Source: Tabrizicola piscis (GTDB lineage Bacteria; Pseudomonadota; Alphaproteobacteria; Rhodobacterales; Rhodobacteraceae). Taken from it: a stretch of DNA of 64,000 nt. The notes under the pieces were generated by a model. The model saw nothing but the letters and a program-made list of their open reading frames with translations, made no database searches and was not told the DNA's origin. The number at the start of each line of letters is the position of its first letter. Position 1 is the first letter of the stretch. Shown here piece after piece: positions 54,015 through 63,500 of this stretch. The translations under genes and the position numbers were made by a program. The stretch lies in NCBI RefSeq assembly GCF_003940805.1, contig NZ_CP034328.1:1160001-1224000 (forward strand). The letters are read 5' to 3'.

Positions 54015-55336
54015 ATCTGCGCCACGCGGTCCACGGCGGCCTCGGGGCTCATTTCCTCGGACTGGCCGGTGCGGCGGCTGGTCAGTTCAACCACGCCCTT
54101 CTCCAACCCGCGAGGGCCTACCGTGATCCGCCATGGCAGGCCGATCAGGTCCATCGTCGCGAACTTTGCCCCGGCCCGTTCGTCGCGGTCGTCGTACAGG
54201 GGCTCCAGCCCCTTGGCCAGCAGGGCTTTCTCCAGCCCCGCGCAGGCCGCATCCGCCGCCGCATCGCCCTGCTTCAGGTTGACGATCCCCACGGGGAACG
54301 GGGTCACACCCTCGGGCCAGATGATGCCCTTGTCATCGTGGCTGGCCTCGATGATCGCGCCCAGCAGACGGCTGACGCCAATCCCGTGCGATCCCATCTC
54401 GACCGGAACCTTGCCGCCATCCGCTGTCGAAACCTCGGCCCCCATCGCGGCGGAATACTTGGTGCCGAAGTAGAAAATCTGCCCTACTTCAATCCCCCGG
54501 CCAACCTTGCGATGTGCCTCCGGCACCTTGTCAAAGACCGCCTGATCGTGGGTCTCGTCGGTGCGGGCGTAAAGGGTGGTGAACTCCTCACAGACCTTGG
54601 CGACCTGCGCGCGGTCGTCATAGTCGATGTCCCGCTGACCCAGCTTCAGCCCGGTCACGCGGTCGTCATAGAAGACCTCGCTTTCGCCCGTCTGGGCGAG
54701 CACCAGAAACTCATGCGTGTTGTCCCCGCCGATGGGGCCGCTTGCCGCGCGCATCGGGATTGCCGTCAGGCCCATCCGTTCGTAGGTCCGCAGGTAGCTG
54801 ACCATATGGCGGTTGTAGGCGTGCAGGGCGGCGTCCTTGTCGACGTCGAAGTTGTAGCCGTCCTTCATCAGGAACTCGCGCCCCCGCATGATCCCGAAGC
54901 GGGGCCGCATCTCGTCACGGAACTTCCACTGGATGTGGTAAAGCGTGAGGGGCAGGTCCTTGTAGCTGTTCACATGGGCGCGGAAGATGTCGGTGATCAT
55001 CTCTTCGTTCGTGGGGCCGAACAGCATTTCGCGGTCCTGACGGTCCTTGATGCGCAGCATCTCTTGCCCGTAGTCGTCATACCGGCCCGACTCGCGCCAC
55101 AGGTCGGCGGGCTGGATCGTGGGCATCAGAAGCGGGATGTGCCCGGCGCGGATCTGTTCCTGATGGACGATCTCTTCGATCCGCTTCAGCACGCGGTAGC
55201 CCAGCGGCAGCCAGGAATAGATGCCCGCCGCCTGCTGCTTGATCATGCCGGCCCGCAGCATGTAGCGGTGGCTGACGATCTGCGCCTCGGCGGGGTTTTC
55301 CTTGAGGACGGGGAGGAAGTAGCGGGACAGACGCAT
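53999..55336 (-). CDS. proS: Prolyl-tRNA synthetase, short form
   Basis: A 445-residue class II synthetase of the short bacterial type lacking the editing insertion (INS) domain, as is typical of alphaproteobacteria. Motifs: [13 protein letters not shown] (motif 1 region), [21 protein letters not shown] (motif 2) and [14 protein letters not shown] (motif 3), then the anticodon-binding domain. The composite element copy c lies upstream. Confidence 0.96.
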   Translation of the reverse strand: MRLSRYFLPVLKENPAEAQIVSHRYMLRAGMIKQQAAGIYSWLPLGYRVLKRIEEIVHQEQIRAGHIPLLMPTIQPADLWRESGRYDDYGQEMLRIKDRQDREMLFGPTNEEMITDIFRAHVNSYKDLPLTLYHIQWKFRDEMRPRFGIMRGREFLMKDGYNFDVDKDAALHAYNRHMVSYLRTYERMGLTAIPMRAASGPIGGDNTHEFLVLAQTGESEVFYDDRVTGLKLGQRDIDYDDRAQVAKVCEEFTTLYARTDETHDQAVFDKVPEAHRKVGRGIEVGQIFYFGTKYSAAMGAEVSTADGGKVPVEMGSHGIGVSRLLGAIIEASHDDKGIIWPEGVTPFPVGIVNLKQGDAAADAACAGLEKALLAKGLEPLYDDRDERAGAKFATMDLIGLPWRITVGPRGLEKGVVELTSRRTGQSEEMSPEAAVDRVAQIYPGI

Positions 55337-55425
55337 GGAAGCCTCATGGAACGAAGGGTTCCGGGTTTCCTAGCGGGTCAGAGGCGGGCAGGCAAGGTGG
55401 CAGGCAGGGTCGGGTTAGGGATGGA

Positions 55426-55499
55426 GGTGTCCCGGGCAGGGACAGGCACGCCGGGCAAGCAAATTCAATGAGTTGGCGCTGGCGTTAAGGAATCCTTAG
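55426..55499 (-). repeat. 74-bp composite element, copy c
   Basis: Third copy, in the orientation of proS, whose start is 89 bp downstream on the minus strand. It begins CTAAGGATTCCTTAACGCC, has TTGAATTT and ends in the shared 21-nt stretch with TGTCCCTGCCCGGGACA (55428-55444). All three copies are 74 bp when aligned from both ends. The rest of 55337-55601 holds only the hairpin at 55535-55564. Confidence 0.7.
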
Positions 55500-55534
55500 G
55501 ATTTGACGTCCTGGACCGGGCAGGTTGGACCCGG

Positions 55535-55564
55535 CCCCCGCGCCAATGTTCGACGGCGCGGGGG
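55535..55564 (-). terminator. GC-rich hairpin downstream of the AHAH-motif gene
   Basis: CCCCCGCGCC and GGCGCGGGGG form perfect 10-bp arms with a 10-nt loop, 37 bp beyond the stop of the gene at 55602. No U-run follows, so rho-independent termination is possible but unproven; it also separates that gene from proS. Confidence 0.5.
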
Positions 55565-55601
55565 TAGGCAGGGGTGCAGGCGGGGGGGCGGGCCACCACC
55601 T

Positions 55602-55976
55602 TCAGCGGTGGCCAAAGCCGTGCCGCAGCAGCGTGGTCAGGAACAGGACCATCGACAGTAGGCCAAGGATTGCTCCGGCGCTGGCCATCACCGGCGATCC
55701 GCCTTGGATGACCAGCACGATGCCGGGAACCATCACAAGCACCCCGGCAATCGCCACGACGGCGTGGACCCATGCCAGACGGCTGGCACAGGCCGCCGGG
55801 GTCAGCCGGTAGTAGATGCCGAACAGCGCCAGCGTGACCCAGCCGACTAGGTTCAGATGCGCATGGGCTGAGGCCAGCAGATGGTCACCGCTGACCGCCA
55901 TCTGGATCCCCCAAAGCATGCCACCCAAGACGCAGAGCGCGGCGGCAAGCAGCAGGACAAAGGCCGGGTCACGCAT
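55602..55976 (-). CDS. Small four-helix membrane protein with AHAH motif
   Basis: A 124-residue protein with four hydrophobic segments and the motif SAHAHLNLVGW, which resembles segments of heme-copper-oxidase subunit I-like proteins. The start at 55976 overlaps the cupin stop by 8 bp; the frame to 56108 is inside the cupin gene. The function is unknown; it is coupled to the cupin. Confidence 0.7.
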   Translation of the reverse strand: MRDPAFVLLLAAALCVLGGMLWGIQMAVSGDHLLASAHAHLNLVGWVTLALFGIYYRLTPAACASRLAWVHAVVAIAGVLVMVPGIVLVIQGGSPVMASAGAILGLLSMVLFLTTLLRHGFGHR

Positions 55977-56424
55977 CCTGACGCCCCATCTGGGCAAGGC
56001 CGGGGCCGGTGAAGTGCGAGCCATAGCGCGCGGCGATGGCCCGCACGGCGGCAAGGTCTTGCGGCAGTTGCAGGCCCGATCGCGCCATTTCAGCAAAGAA
56101 GCCTTCAAACCCGCCGGGGGTCATCACGCCAAGCCCCCGTGCGCCCTCCGGTCCGGTACGAAAGGAATGGACGACACCGCGCGGCACGAAGGCCGTCTGC
56201 ATCGGACCGCAGGTGAAGCGGTCCTGACCGACCTGAAAGTCGATGCTTCCGTCCAGAATGAAGAACACCTCATCCTCTGCCGCGTGAATATGGCTCGGCG
56301 GGCCGGAATGGGCCGGGGCGGCGACCAGCAGGATGGAAAGCGACCCGCCGGTGTCTTCGGCGGCGAGCAGGGTCTGGTAGCTTGCGCCGTTCCAGTGGTG
56401 GGTACGGGGGGTTTGGGGGGTCAT
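55969..56424 (-). CDS. Cupin-domain protein
   Basis: A 151-residue single-cupin protein. The metal ligands of motif 1 (PPSHIHAAEDEVFFILDG) and motif 2 (VPRGVVHSF) are intact: two His, a Glu and one His. It may be a small dioxygenase or isomerase; the substrate is unknown. It is divergent from the LysR gene and shares the region with the inverted repeat at 56484-56507. Confidence 0.85.
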   Translation of the reverse strand: MTPQTPRTHHWNGASYQTLLAAEDTGGSLSILLVAAPAHSGPPSHIHAAEDEVFFILDGSIDFQVGQDRFTCGPMQTAFVPRGVVHSFRTGPEGARGLGVMTPGGFEGFFAEMARSGLQLPQDLAAVRAIAARYGSHFTGPGLAQMGRQDA

Positions 56425-56483
56425 CGGGGCCTCGTTCAGTTGCGTGACGGGTGCCCTATGACCGAGGCAGATAAATCTGTGAA

Positions 56484-56507
56484 ATTGATTGTTTGTATTG
56501 TATCAAT
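56484..56507. promoter_or_regulatory. LysR-type operator between cupin and lysR
   Basis: ATTGAT (56484-56489) and ATCAAT (56502-56507) form perfect 6-bp arms with a 12-bp spacer, 7 bp before the LysR gene, in a locally AT-rich stretch. The divergent arrangement and dyad fit a LysR box controlling both genes. Confidence 0.5.
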
Positions 56508-56514
56508 CCACCCC

Positions 56515-57480
56515 ATGAATTTAGCCAGTTTCGATCTGAACCTGTTGCGGGTGCTGGACGCGATCTTGCGCGAGCGGTCAACCGTGCGGGCGGGCCAGCG
56601 GATCGGGCTGTCGCAGCCTGCCGTTTCAGCCGCGCTTGGGCGGTTGCGTGCGGCCTTGGGCGATCCCTTGATGGTGCGGGATGGCCAATCCTTGCAGCCG
56701 ACGGAGTTCGCGCTTGGCTTGGCCCAGCCCCTGCGCGCGCTGCTTGAAGAAGCGGAACGGCTGCTGTCCCGCCCCGCCTTTGACCCGGCGACGGCGACGG
56801 CGACCTTTCGCTTTGCCGGGCCGGATTTCTTTACGGAAATGCTGCTGCCTGACCTGATGGGGCGGCTGGAGCGGACCGCCCCCGGCATCACGCTGCGCTA
56901 TAGCGATGCGCTCTCCACTGCCTTGTGGGATGACCTGCGCGAGGGGCGGCTGGACCTGATGCTTATGCCACAGGCGATCTGCCCGGACTGGCTGGAGAAT
57001 GAGGTGGTGCTGCGGACGGACTACCGGATCGTTGCGCGCCGGGGACATCCGATCCTGACCCGGTTGCGGCTGCCGGAGGGTGCCGCAATTCCGATGGACG
57101 TCTATGCCAAGCTGCGCCACGTCGCCTTTCGCGTGACCGAGGGGGTGCCCGAGATGGAGGACCGCGTGCTGGCCGACCTTGGCTGCGACCGCACATTGGT
57201 GCTGACCGTGCCCAGCTTTACCGCCGTCTGGCGGGCCGTGTCCGCCAGCGATCTGGTCGGCATCGTTCCCCGGCGTCAGGCGGAACGGGCGGCGATGGTT
57301 GCCGGGCTGCGGGTGCATGCCCTGCCCTTCAGCCTGCCCAAGGTCACGCTTTGTCAGGCATGGCACCGCCGGAACGCCGCCGCGCCGGGGCTGGCATGGC
57401 TGCGACGCGAGATTGCCGAGGTGCTGACCCCGCTCGACGATGGCGACGACAGCTTGGGCGCGGGGTGCTGCCCAAGCTGA
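56515..57480 (+). CDS. LysR-family regulator (NodD-like)
   Basis: A 321-residue regulator starting with NLASFDLNLLRVLDAILRE and the helix-turn-helix SQPAVSAALGRLR at about 33-45, as in the NodD/SyrM-like subgroup. The ATG at 56515 is preceded by no clear ribosome binding site. The likely targets are the divergent cupin-AHAH pair. The gene's last bases contain a hairpin (57451-57478). Confidence 0.88.
   Translation: MNLASFDLNLLRVLDAILRERSTVRAGQRIGLSQPAVSAALGRLRAALGDPLMVRDGQSLQPTEFALGLAQPLRALLEEAERLLSRPAFDPATATATFRFAGPDFFTEMLLPDLMGRLERTAPGITLRYSDALSTALWDDLREGRLDLMLMPQAICPDWLENEVVLRTDYRIVARRGHPILTRLRLPEGAAIPMDVYAKLRHVAFRVTEGVPEMEDRVLADLGCDRTLVLTVPSFTAVWRAVSASDLVGIVPRRQAERAAMVAGLRVHALPFSLPKVTLCQAWHRRNAAAPGLAWLRREIAEVLTPLDDGDDSLGAGCCPS
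57451..57478. terminator. Hairpin at the end of the LysR gene
   Basis: AGCTTGGGC and GCCCAAGCT form perfect 9-bp arms with a 10-nt loop, overlapping the last codons of the gene. No U-run follows. It lies between convergent LysR and SDR genes. Confidence 0.4.
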
Positions 57481-57518
57481 TGTTGCGCGGGGGTCGTCCT
57501 GCCCCCAGGCCAAGAGTG

Positions 57519-58256
57519 TCAGACGTTGGACCAGCCGCCGTCGATCACATGCGGGACACCCGTGGTGAAGGACGATTCGTCCGACGCCAGATAGACGACC
57601 AGTGCCGCAATCTCATCCGCCGTGGCGATCCGGCCCATCGGCTGGCGGGCGACAAAGGCCTTGCGGGCGGCGTCGTAATCGCCAGTGTCGCGCATCCGCT
57701 GGTTCAGCGACGGGCTGTCGACCGTGCCGGGGCAGACGCAGTTGCAGCGGATGCCCTTCGTGACGAAATCCGCCGCGATGGCCTTGGTCAGGCCGATCAC
57801 GCCGGCCTTGGTCACACCGTAGACGAAACGGTTTGGCGCCGCGATGATCGACCCCACGGCCGAGGCCATGTTGACGATGTTGCCATGGCCCCGGTCCACC
57901 ATCCCAGGCAGCACGGCCCGGCACATGCGGTACATCGCGGTCAGGTTCAGGTCGAGGCTGAAGGCCCAGGCGTCCTCGTCACAATCAAGGATCGTGCCGT
58001 TGGCGACAAAGCCCGCGCAGTTGAACAGGACATCCGGGGTGCCAACCTCGGCGAAGGTGGCGGTGATCGCTGCGGCGTCGCGCACGTTCAGGACGCGGGT
58101 GGCACAGCCTGCGGCGGCAAGGTCGGCCAGTGTATCGCCGTTCACATCCGTCGCGATGACCCGCGCGCCCTCACGCGCCATGGCAAGGGCCGAGGCCCGG
58201 CCGATCCCCTGCCCTGCCGCTGTCACAAAGACCGTCTTGCCGTCCAGCCGTCCCAT
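57519..58256 (-). CDS. Short-chain dehydrogenase, BDH2-like
   Basis: A 245-residue SDR enzyme with the NAD motif TAAGQGIG (about residues 12-19), NCAG, the catalytic Ser, and YGVTK with Tyr and Lys. The sequence is strikingly like eukaryotic BDH2-type (4-oxo-proline or hydroxybutyrate dehydrogenase) enzymes in ATDVN, GTILDCDEDAW, IRCNCVCPGTVDSPSL and VIDGGWS. GGAGGGA lies 6 bases before the ATG at 58256. The substrate is inferred only. Confidence 0.88.
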   Translation of the reverse strand: MGRLDGKTVFVTAAGQGIGRASALAMAREGARVIATDVNGDTLADLAAAGCATRVLNVRDAAAITATFAEVGTPDVLFNCAGFVANGTILDCDEDAWAFSLDLNLTAMYRMCRAVLPGMVDRGHGNIVNMASAVGSIIAAPNRFVYGVTKAGVIGLTKAIAADFVTKGIRCNCVCPGTVDSPSLNQRMRDTGDYDAARKAFVARQPMGRIATADEIAALVVYLASDESSFTTGVPHVIDGGWSNV

Positions 58257-58387
58257 ATCCGTCCCTCCGTTTCGATTTGGGGCCAGACTAGCGGCAAGCA
58301 AACTGACATGCCAGTTGTCTTGGTGGGCCTTGCAGCGGGGCGGTGCGGGGCGCTAGCCTGCCCCTTGGACCAGAAGGGGACCGCTCC

Positions 58388-59488
58388 ATGACCGTGACCA
58401 TCCGTGCCCGTGGGATCAGCTTTCGCTTTGCGCCAAGGGGTGGCGTGCTGGACGGGTTCAGCGTCAGCGATGAGGGTGCCACGATCACCCCGCTGCACCG
58501 CGCCCCCTGGGCCGAGGATGAGGTGCCGCCCGACGCGCCACCGCACCAGCGCTGGCTGGGGGGCGATTTCCTGGCCGCCCCGATGGGGGCGAGCCCCGAG
58601 GGGTTGCACGGGCTGACGGCAAACGGCGACTGGCGGGTGATGCCGTCGGAGCCCGGCACGTTGCGCGCGGCGCTGGAGGGCGCGGTGTCCGGGGCGACGG
58701 TGGTCAAGGAACTGTCGGTCACCGATGACCAGCCCTTTGTCTACCAGCGCCACCTGTTCATCGGCGGCAGTGGCCGGTTGCCGGTGGCCAACCATGCGAT
58801 GGTGTCGCTGCCCAATGGCGCAAAGCTGAGCTTTTCGCGCAAGCGCTGGTGGGAGACGCCCTCCACCCCGGTTGAAACGACTCGCGGGCGGTCGTGTCTG
58901 GCCTATCCAAGGCGGCACGAGGACGCGGTGGAGTTTCCGGGGGCGGAGGGCGGGACGGTGAACCTGCACCGCTACCCATGGGGTCCGGCGCATGAGGATT
59001 TCGTGGTGGGGGTGGAAGACCCCGGGTCAAGCCTTGGCTGGACGGCGGTGGTGCGGCCCGAGGAGGGGGATCTGATCCTGTCCCTGAAGAACGCGCGCGC
59101 GCTGCCGATGACGATGCTGTGGCATTCGAACGGCGGTCGGGACTATGCGCCCTGGAACGGGCGGCACAAGGCGTGTCTGGGGGTTGAGGATGGGGCTGCG
59201 CTGCAGATGCTGGGCCTGTCCGCTGAGGAGGAGCCTGACCCTCTGACTGCTGCCGGCCAGCCTGCGCTGCTGGCGCTGGACCCGATGGGGACGGTGGAGG
59301 TGCGCCACATTCTGGGCGCGGTCCGCTGGCCGACGGGCCAGTCGGTTGCGGGGGTGATGCTGGAGGGCGACGTGCTGACCGTGACCGGCGACTGGGGGGC
59401 GGAACGCAAGCTGCCGATCCGGGGTGGTTGGCTGGGGCTGGCGGCACCGGTTGCCGTGCCACGACCGAAGGACATGGACCTGTTCTGA
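58388..59488 (+). CDS. Conserved protein of unknown function
   Basis: A 366-residue soluble protein, rich in Gly, Trp and His (HQRWLGGDFL, LWHSNGGRDYAPWNG). It has no signal peptide or helix bundle and may have a beta-sandwich, mutarotase-like fold; that is a guess from composition. It is convergent with galE, with three small hairpins between them. Confidence 0.65.
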   Translation: MTVTIRARGISFRFAPRGGVLDGFSVSDEGATITPLHRAPWAEDEVPPDAPPHQRWLGGDFLAAPMGASPEGLHGLTANGDWRVMPSEPGTLRAALEGAVSGATVVKELSVTDDQPFVYQRHLFIGGSGRLPVANHAMVSLPNGAKLSFSRKRWWETPSTPVETTRGRSCLAYPRRHEDAVEFPGAEGGTVNLHRYPWGPAHEDFVVGVEDPGSSLGWTAVVRPEEGDLILSLKNARALPMTMLWHSNGGRDYAPWNGRHKACLGVEDGAALQMLGLSAEEEPDPLTAAGQPALLALDPMGTVEVRHILGAVRWPTGQSVAGVMLEGDVLTVTGDWGAERKLPIRGGWLGLAAPVAVPRPKDMDLF

Positions 59489-59503
59489 CACTGCCGGGCC
59501 CAC

Positions 59504-59567
59504 GGAGTTTTCAAAAGCTCCGGACCGGAGCCTTTGAAGGCTGCGCTGCGATGTCTTTGAAGACATC
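59504..59567. terminator. Three tandem hairpins between convergent genes
   Basis: GGAG-TTTT-C-AAAA-GCTCC (59504-59521), AGCCTT-TG-AAGGCT (59529-59542) and GATGTCTT-TG-AAGACATC (59550-59567) follow one another; the last two have perfect arms of 6 and 8 bp. They lie between the unknown protein and galE and may be a bidirectional terminator or a repeat cluster. Confidence 0.55.
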
Positions 59568-59581
59568 GCCTTGCCGTGCGG

Positions 59582-60568
59582 TCAGCTTGTGAACCCCGGC
59601 TTCTGCGCCCAAGCCCAGGCATCGCCGATCATCTGGCGCAGGGTGGAGTGCTGCGGATCCCAGCCAAGGTCGGTCAGGGCGCGGGTGGTGGAGCAGACCA
59701 GCGCTGCCGCATCCCCGGCCCGCCGGTCGCCGATCACGACCGGCACTTCGCGGTTGGTGACCATGCGGCTGGCCTCGATCACCTCGCGCACGGAAAACCC
59801 ACGGCCGGTGCCCAGACAGAAGACCCCGTTGCCGCGCCCCGCCAGCAACCCTTGCAGCCCAAGGACATGCGCCTGCGCAAGGTCGGTCACATGGACATAG
59901 TCGCGCACGCAAGTGCCGTCCGGCGTGGGATAATCCGTGCCGAAAACGGTCAGCGCCGGGCGCTTGCCCGCGACCGCATCCAGCATCAGCGGGATCAGAT
60001 GGGTTTCGGGGTGGTGCTGTTCGCCAATCTCACCTTCCGGGTCAGCGCCTGCCACGTTGAAGTAACGGAAGATCACATGGTTGATCCCATGCGCCGCGCC
60101 GAAATCGCGCAGCATGAGTTCAATCGCCAGCTTTGATCCGCCATAGGCGTTGATCGGGCGCTGCGGGGTTTCCTCGGTCAGCAGGACACCGTCCTGATCG
60201 CCATAGGTCGCACAGGTTGAGGAAAAGACGAAGTTCCGCACCCCCGCCTTGGCGCAAGCCTCCAGCAGGTTCAACGCGCCGCCCACATTGACACGCCAAT
60301 ACCGCGCCGGGTCCTGCATGGACTCGCCAACCAGCGACAGCGCCGCGAAATGCAGCACGGCCACGGGGCAGTGTTCAGCAATGGCCGCGTCGACGCTGGC
60401 GCGGTCCATCAGGTCGCCCCGAACCAAAGGGCCCCATTTCACCGCGTCAGCCCAGCCGGTGGCCAGATTGTCAAAAGTCACCGGCAGAAAACCCGCGCGC
60501 GCCAGCGCTTTGCACGCATGCGCCCCGATATAGCCAGCGCCACCTGTGACCAGTACCTTTTCCACCAT
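59582..60568 (-). CDS. galE: UDP-glucose 4-epimerase
   Basis: A 328-residue SDR-type epimerase interconverting UDP-glucose and UDP-galactose for surface polysaccharides. The NAD motif GGAGYIGAHACKAL is at residues 9-22; the catalytic Ser (SSTCATYG) and YGGSK pair follow. GGGAGG lies 4 bases before the ATG at 60568. It is 22 bp from the end of the RTX gene in the same direction and may be cotranscribed. Confidence 0.94.
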   Translation of the reverse strand: MVEKVLVTGGAGYIGAHACKALARAGFLPVTFDNLATGWADAVKWGPLVRGDLMDRASVDAAIAEHCPVAVLHFAALSLVGESMQDPARYWRVNVGGALNLLEACAKAGVRNFVFSSTCATYGDQDGVLLTEETPQRPINAYGGSKLAIELMLRDFGAAHGINHVIFRYFNVAGADPEGEIGEQHHPETHLIPLMLDAVAGKRPALTVFGTDYPTPDGTCVRDYVHVTDLAQAHVLGLQGLLAGRGNGVFCLGTGRGFSVREVIEASRMVTNREVPVVIGDRRAGDAAALVCSTTRALTDLGWDPQHSTLRQMIGDAWAWAQKPGFTS

Positions 60569-60590
60569 GGGGCCTCCCAAACCAGTGTTC

Positions 60591-63500
60591 CTAAAGAAAC
60601 ACGATGTCGTCCAGAAGCAGAGAAGGATCGAAAACCCCCCGGATGTCCAGCACATGACCATTGGGCAGGGTCAGGAAAACGCCTGACGCCGTGACCTGCG
60701 CCCCTGCAAGGACCGCCGAAAGCCCGGGCTGTGCCCCCGTCCACAGCGACCTGCTGAGCCCGATGGTATCGACGTCGTTGGCGAAATCATTGATCACGTC
60801 GCGCCCGCCGTTGAAGATGAACGTATCCGCCCCCGCCCCGCCAATCAGCGTGTCGTTGCCAGCCCCACCATCCAGCGTGTCATTGCCAGCCCGCCCGTCC
60901 AGCCGGTCATTGCCGGCAAGCCCCTGCAGCCAATTGCCGCCCGCATCGCCCGCAAGCGTATCGGCCCGGGTCGAGCCGATCAGCCCTTCAACCCCGTTGA
61001 ACCGGTCGCCAAGCGCGTCGCCGCTGTTCGCGGTCAGGCCCGCAAGATCGACCCGCACCGCTGCCGTTGCCGTCTCATAGCTGGCGAAGTCCAGCCCCGT
61101 GCCGCCGGTCAGCAGATCCGCCCCGGTACCGCCGATCAGCGTGTCATTGCCCTCGCCGCCGTCCAGCGTGTCATTGCCGGCCCGCCCGTCCAGCCGGTCA
61201 TTGCCCGCAAGGCCCAGAAGCTGGTTGGCAAGCGCGTCACCAGCCAGCCGGTCGGCAAAGCCCGACCCTTCAATATCTTCGATGGCAAGGTAGCTGTCCC
61301 CCCGCGCCTCGCCCGTGTTCGCGCTGGGGGTTGTCAGGTCCGCAACCACCCCCGCCGCCGCGTCGGCGTGGCTGACCCGGTCGCGGCCAAGCCCACCCTC
61401 CAGCCGGTCCACTCCGGCCCCGCCCAGCAGCGTGTCATTCCCGTCGCCCCCGAGCAGCGTGTCATTCCCCGAACCGCCCGACAGCCAGTCATGCCCCGCC
61501 TCGCCCCGCAGGCTGTTGGCCAGCCCGTCACCCGTCAGCCGGTCGGCATGGGCCGTGCCGATCACCACTTCCACCCCGATCAGCACATCCCCCGCCGCCG
61601 CCCCCGCGTTCAGCCTGGCTTGGGCCAGGTTGACCACCGCGCCAAGGCTGGCACCCGCGTAGCTGACCGTGTCGGACCCGGCCCCGCCCTCCAGCCGGTC
61701 GCCGCCAAGGGTCCATAGCAGAAGGTCGTTGCCATCGCCGCCCAGCAGCGTGTCCGCCCCCGCCCCGCCCGTGAGCGTGTCGTTGCCCGCCCCCCCGTCC
61801 AGCCGGTCATTGCCGTCGCCACCGTCCAGCGTGTCGTTGCCCGCGCCGCCATCCAGCGAGTCATCGCCGCCCCGCCCCTCCAGCCGGTCATTGCCGGCAA
61901 GCCCTTGCAGCCAATTGCCGCCCACATCGCCCGCAAGCGTATCGGCCCAGGTCGAGCCGATCAGGCCTTCGACCCCGCTGAACCGGTCGCCAAGCGCGTC
62001 GCCACTGTTCGCGGTCAGGCCCGCAAGATCGACCCGCACCGCTGCCGTTGCCGTCTCATAGCTGGCGAAGTCCAGCCCCGTGCCGCCGGTCAGCAGATCC
62101 GCCCCGGTACCGCCGATCAGCGTGTCATTGCCCTCGCCGCCGTCCAGCGTGTCATTGCCGGCCCGCCCGTCCAGCCGGTCATTGCCCGCAAGGCCCAGAA
62201 GCTGGTTGGCAAGCGCGTCACCAGCCAGCCGGTCGGCAAAGACTGACCCTTCAAGATCCTCGATGGCAAGGTAGCTGTCCCCCCGCGCCTCGCCCATGTT
62301 TGCGCTGGGGGTCGTCAGGTCCGCAACCACCCCCGCCGCCGCATCGGCGTGGCTGACCCGGTCGCGGCCAAGCCCACCCTCCAGCCGGTCCACCCCCGCC
62401 CCGCCCAGCAGCGTGTCATTCCCGTCGCCGCCGACCAGCGTGTCATTCCCCGAACCGCCCGACAGCCAGTCATGTCCCAGCCGACCGTCAAGAAAGTCGT
62501 TGCCCGCAAGGCCCGACACCAGATCATTTTGGTCGCTACCAAAGAAGCGGTCATTCAGCGTGGACAGATGGAAGCTTTCGATCAAGTTGTACCGGTCCCC
62601 GGCGGCATCGCCGGTGGAAAGGTCAGTGTCGAGAAGATCCACCGTCACGCCAGCGGTGCTGTCGATGTAGCTGGCGATGTCAAACCCGTCGTCGCCATTC
62701 AGCCGGTCGCCGCCAGAGCCCCCGACCAGCGTGTCATCGCCATCGCCGCCGTTGAGGGAATCGTTGCCGCCGCGGCCTTCTAGCAGGTCATTGCCTTCCA
62801 GCCCCCAGAGCACAGCGGACTGCCCGTCACCGCCAAGGATGTCGCCGAAGCGCGAGCCTTCCACGTCTTCGATGCCGACAAAGCGGTCGCCCGCCGCATC
62901 GCCGGTGTTGCGCCAGGGCTGCAGCAGATCGACAAGCACGGCGGAGGCATCGCGGTAGCTGACGCGGTCGCGACCTGCGCCGCCATCCAGGATATCGGCA
63001 CCGGCCCCGCCATCCAGCGTATCGTTGCCCAGACCGCCGTAGAGGCTGTCATTCCCGGCCACACCATAGAGGCGGTCATTACCCTCCATCCCGTCAAGGC
63101 GGTTGGCGGCGCTGTCACCGGTCATCATGTCGCCGAAGCGCGAGCCGTAGGCGCCTTCGATCGACTGGTATTGCTGCCCCGCTGCTGGCCCCCTTGATTG
63201 GGTCGTGCGCTGCAGGTCCAGCGTCACGGCGGCATTGGCGTTGATGAAATCAAGCATGTCGAAGCCGCCGCCGCCAAGGATGGTATCTGCGCCGGTGGTG
63301 TAGAAGAAGGTCTCGTTGGCATCGGTCCCCTGCACAAGGTCCGAGTTGACCGTCCCGGAAAGATAGCCGCTGGTGTCAGGGGCCGGGGGTGGGGCGTGCC
63401 ACAGGCCGATGAAATCCGTCAGGCGGAAGGCGCTTGCCGGGATCGGCAGGCCGTTCGCAGCGATGATGTCCAGCACCTCATCGCCATAGGTGATCCGGGC

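Noticed and set aside
61079..62480. CRISPR array in the repeat-rich region
   Set aside because: The repeats are coding RTX nonapeptides in one open frame, not constant repeats with unique spacers, and no cas genes are near.
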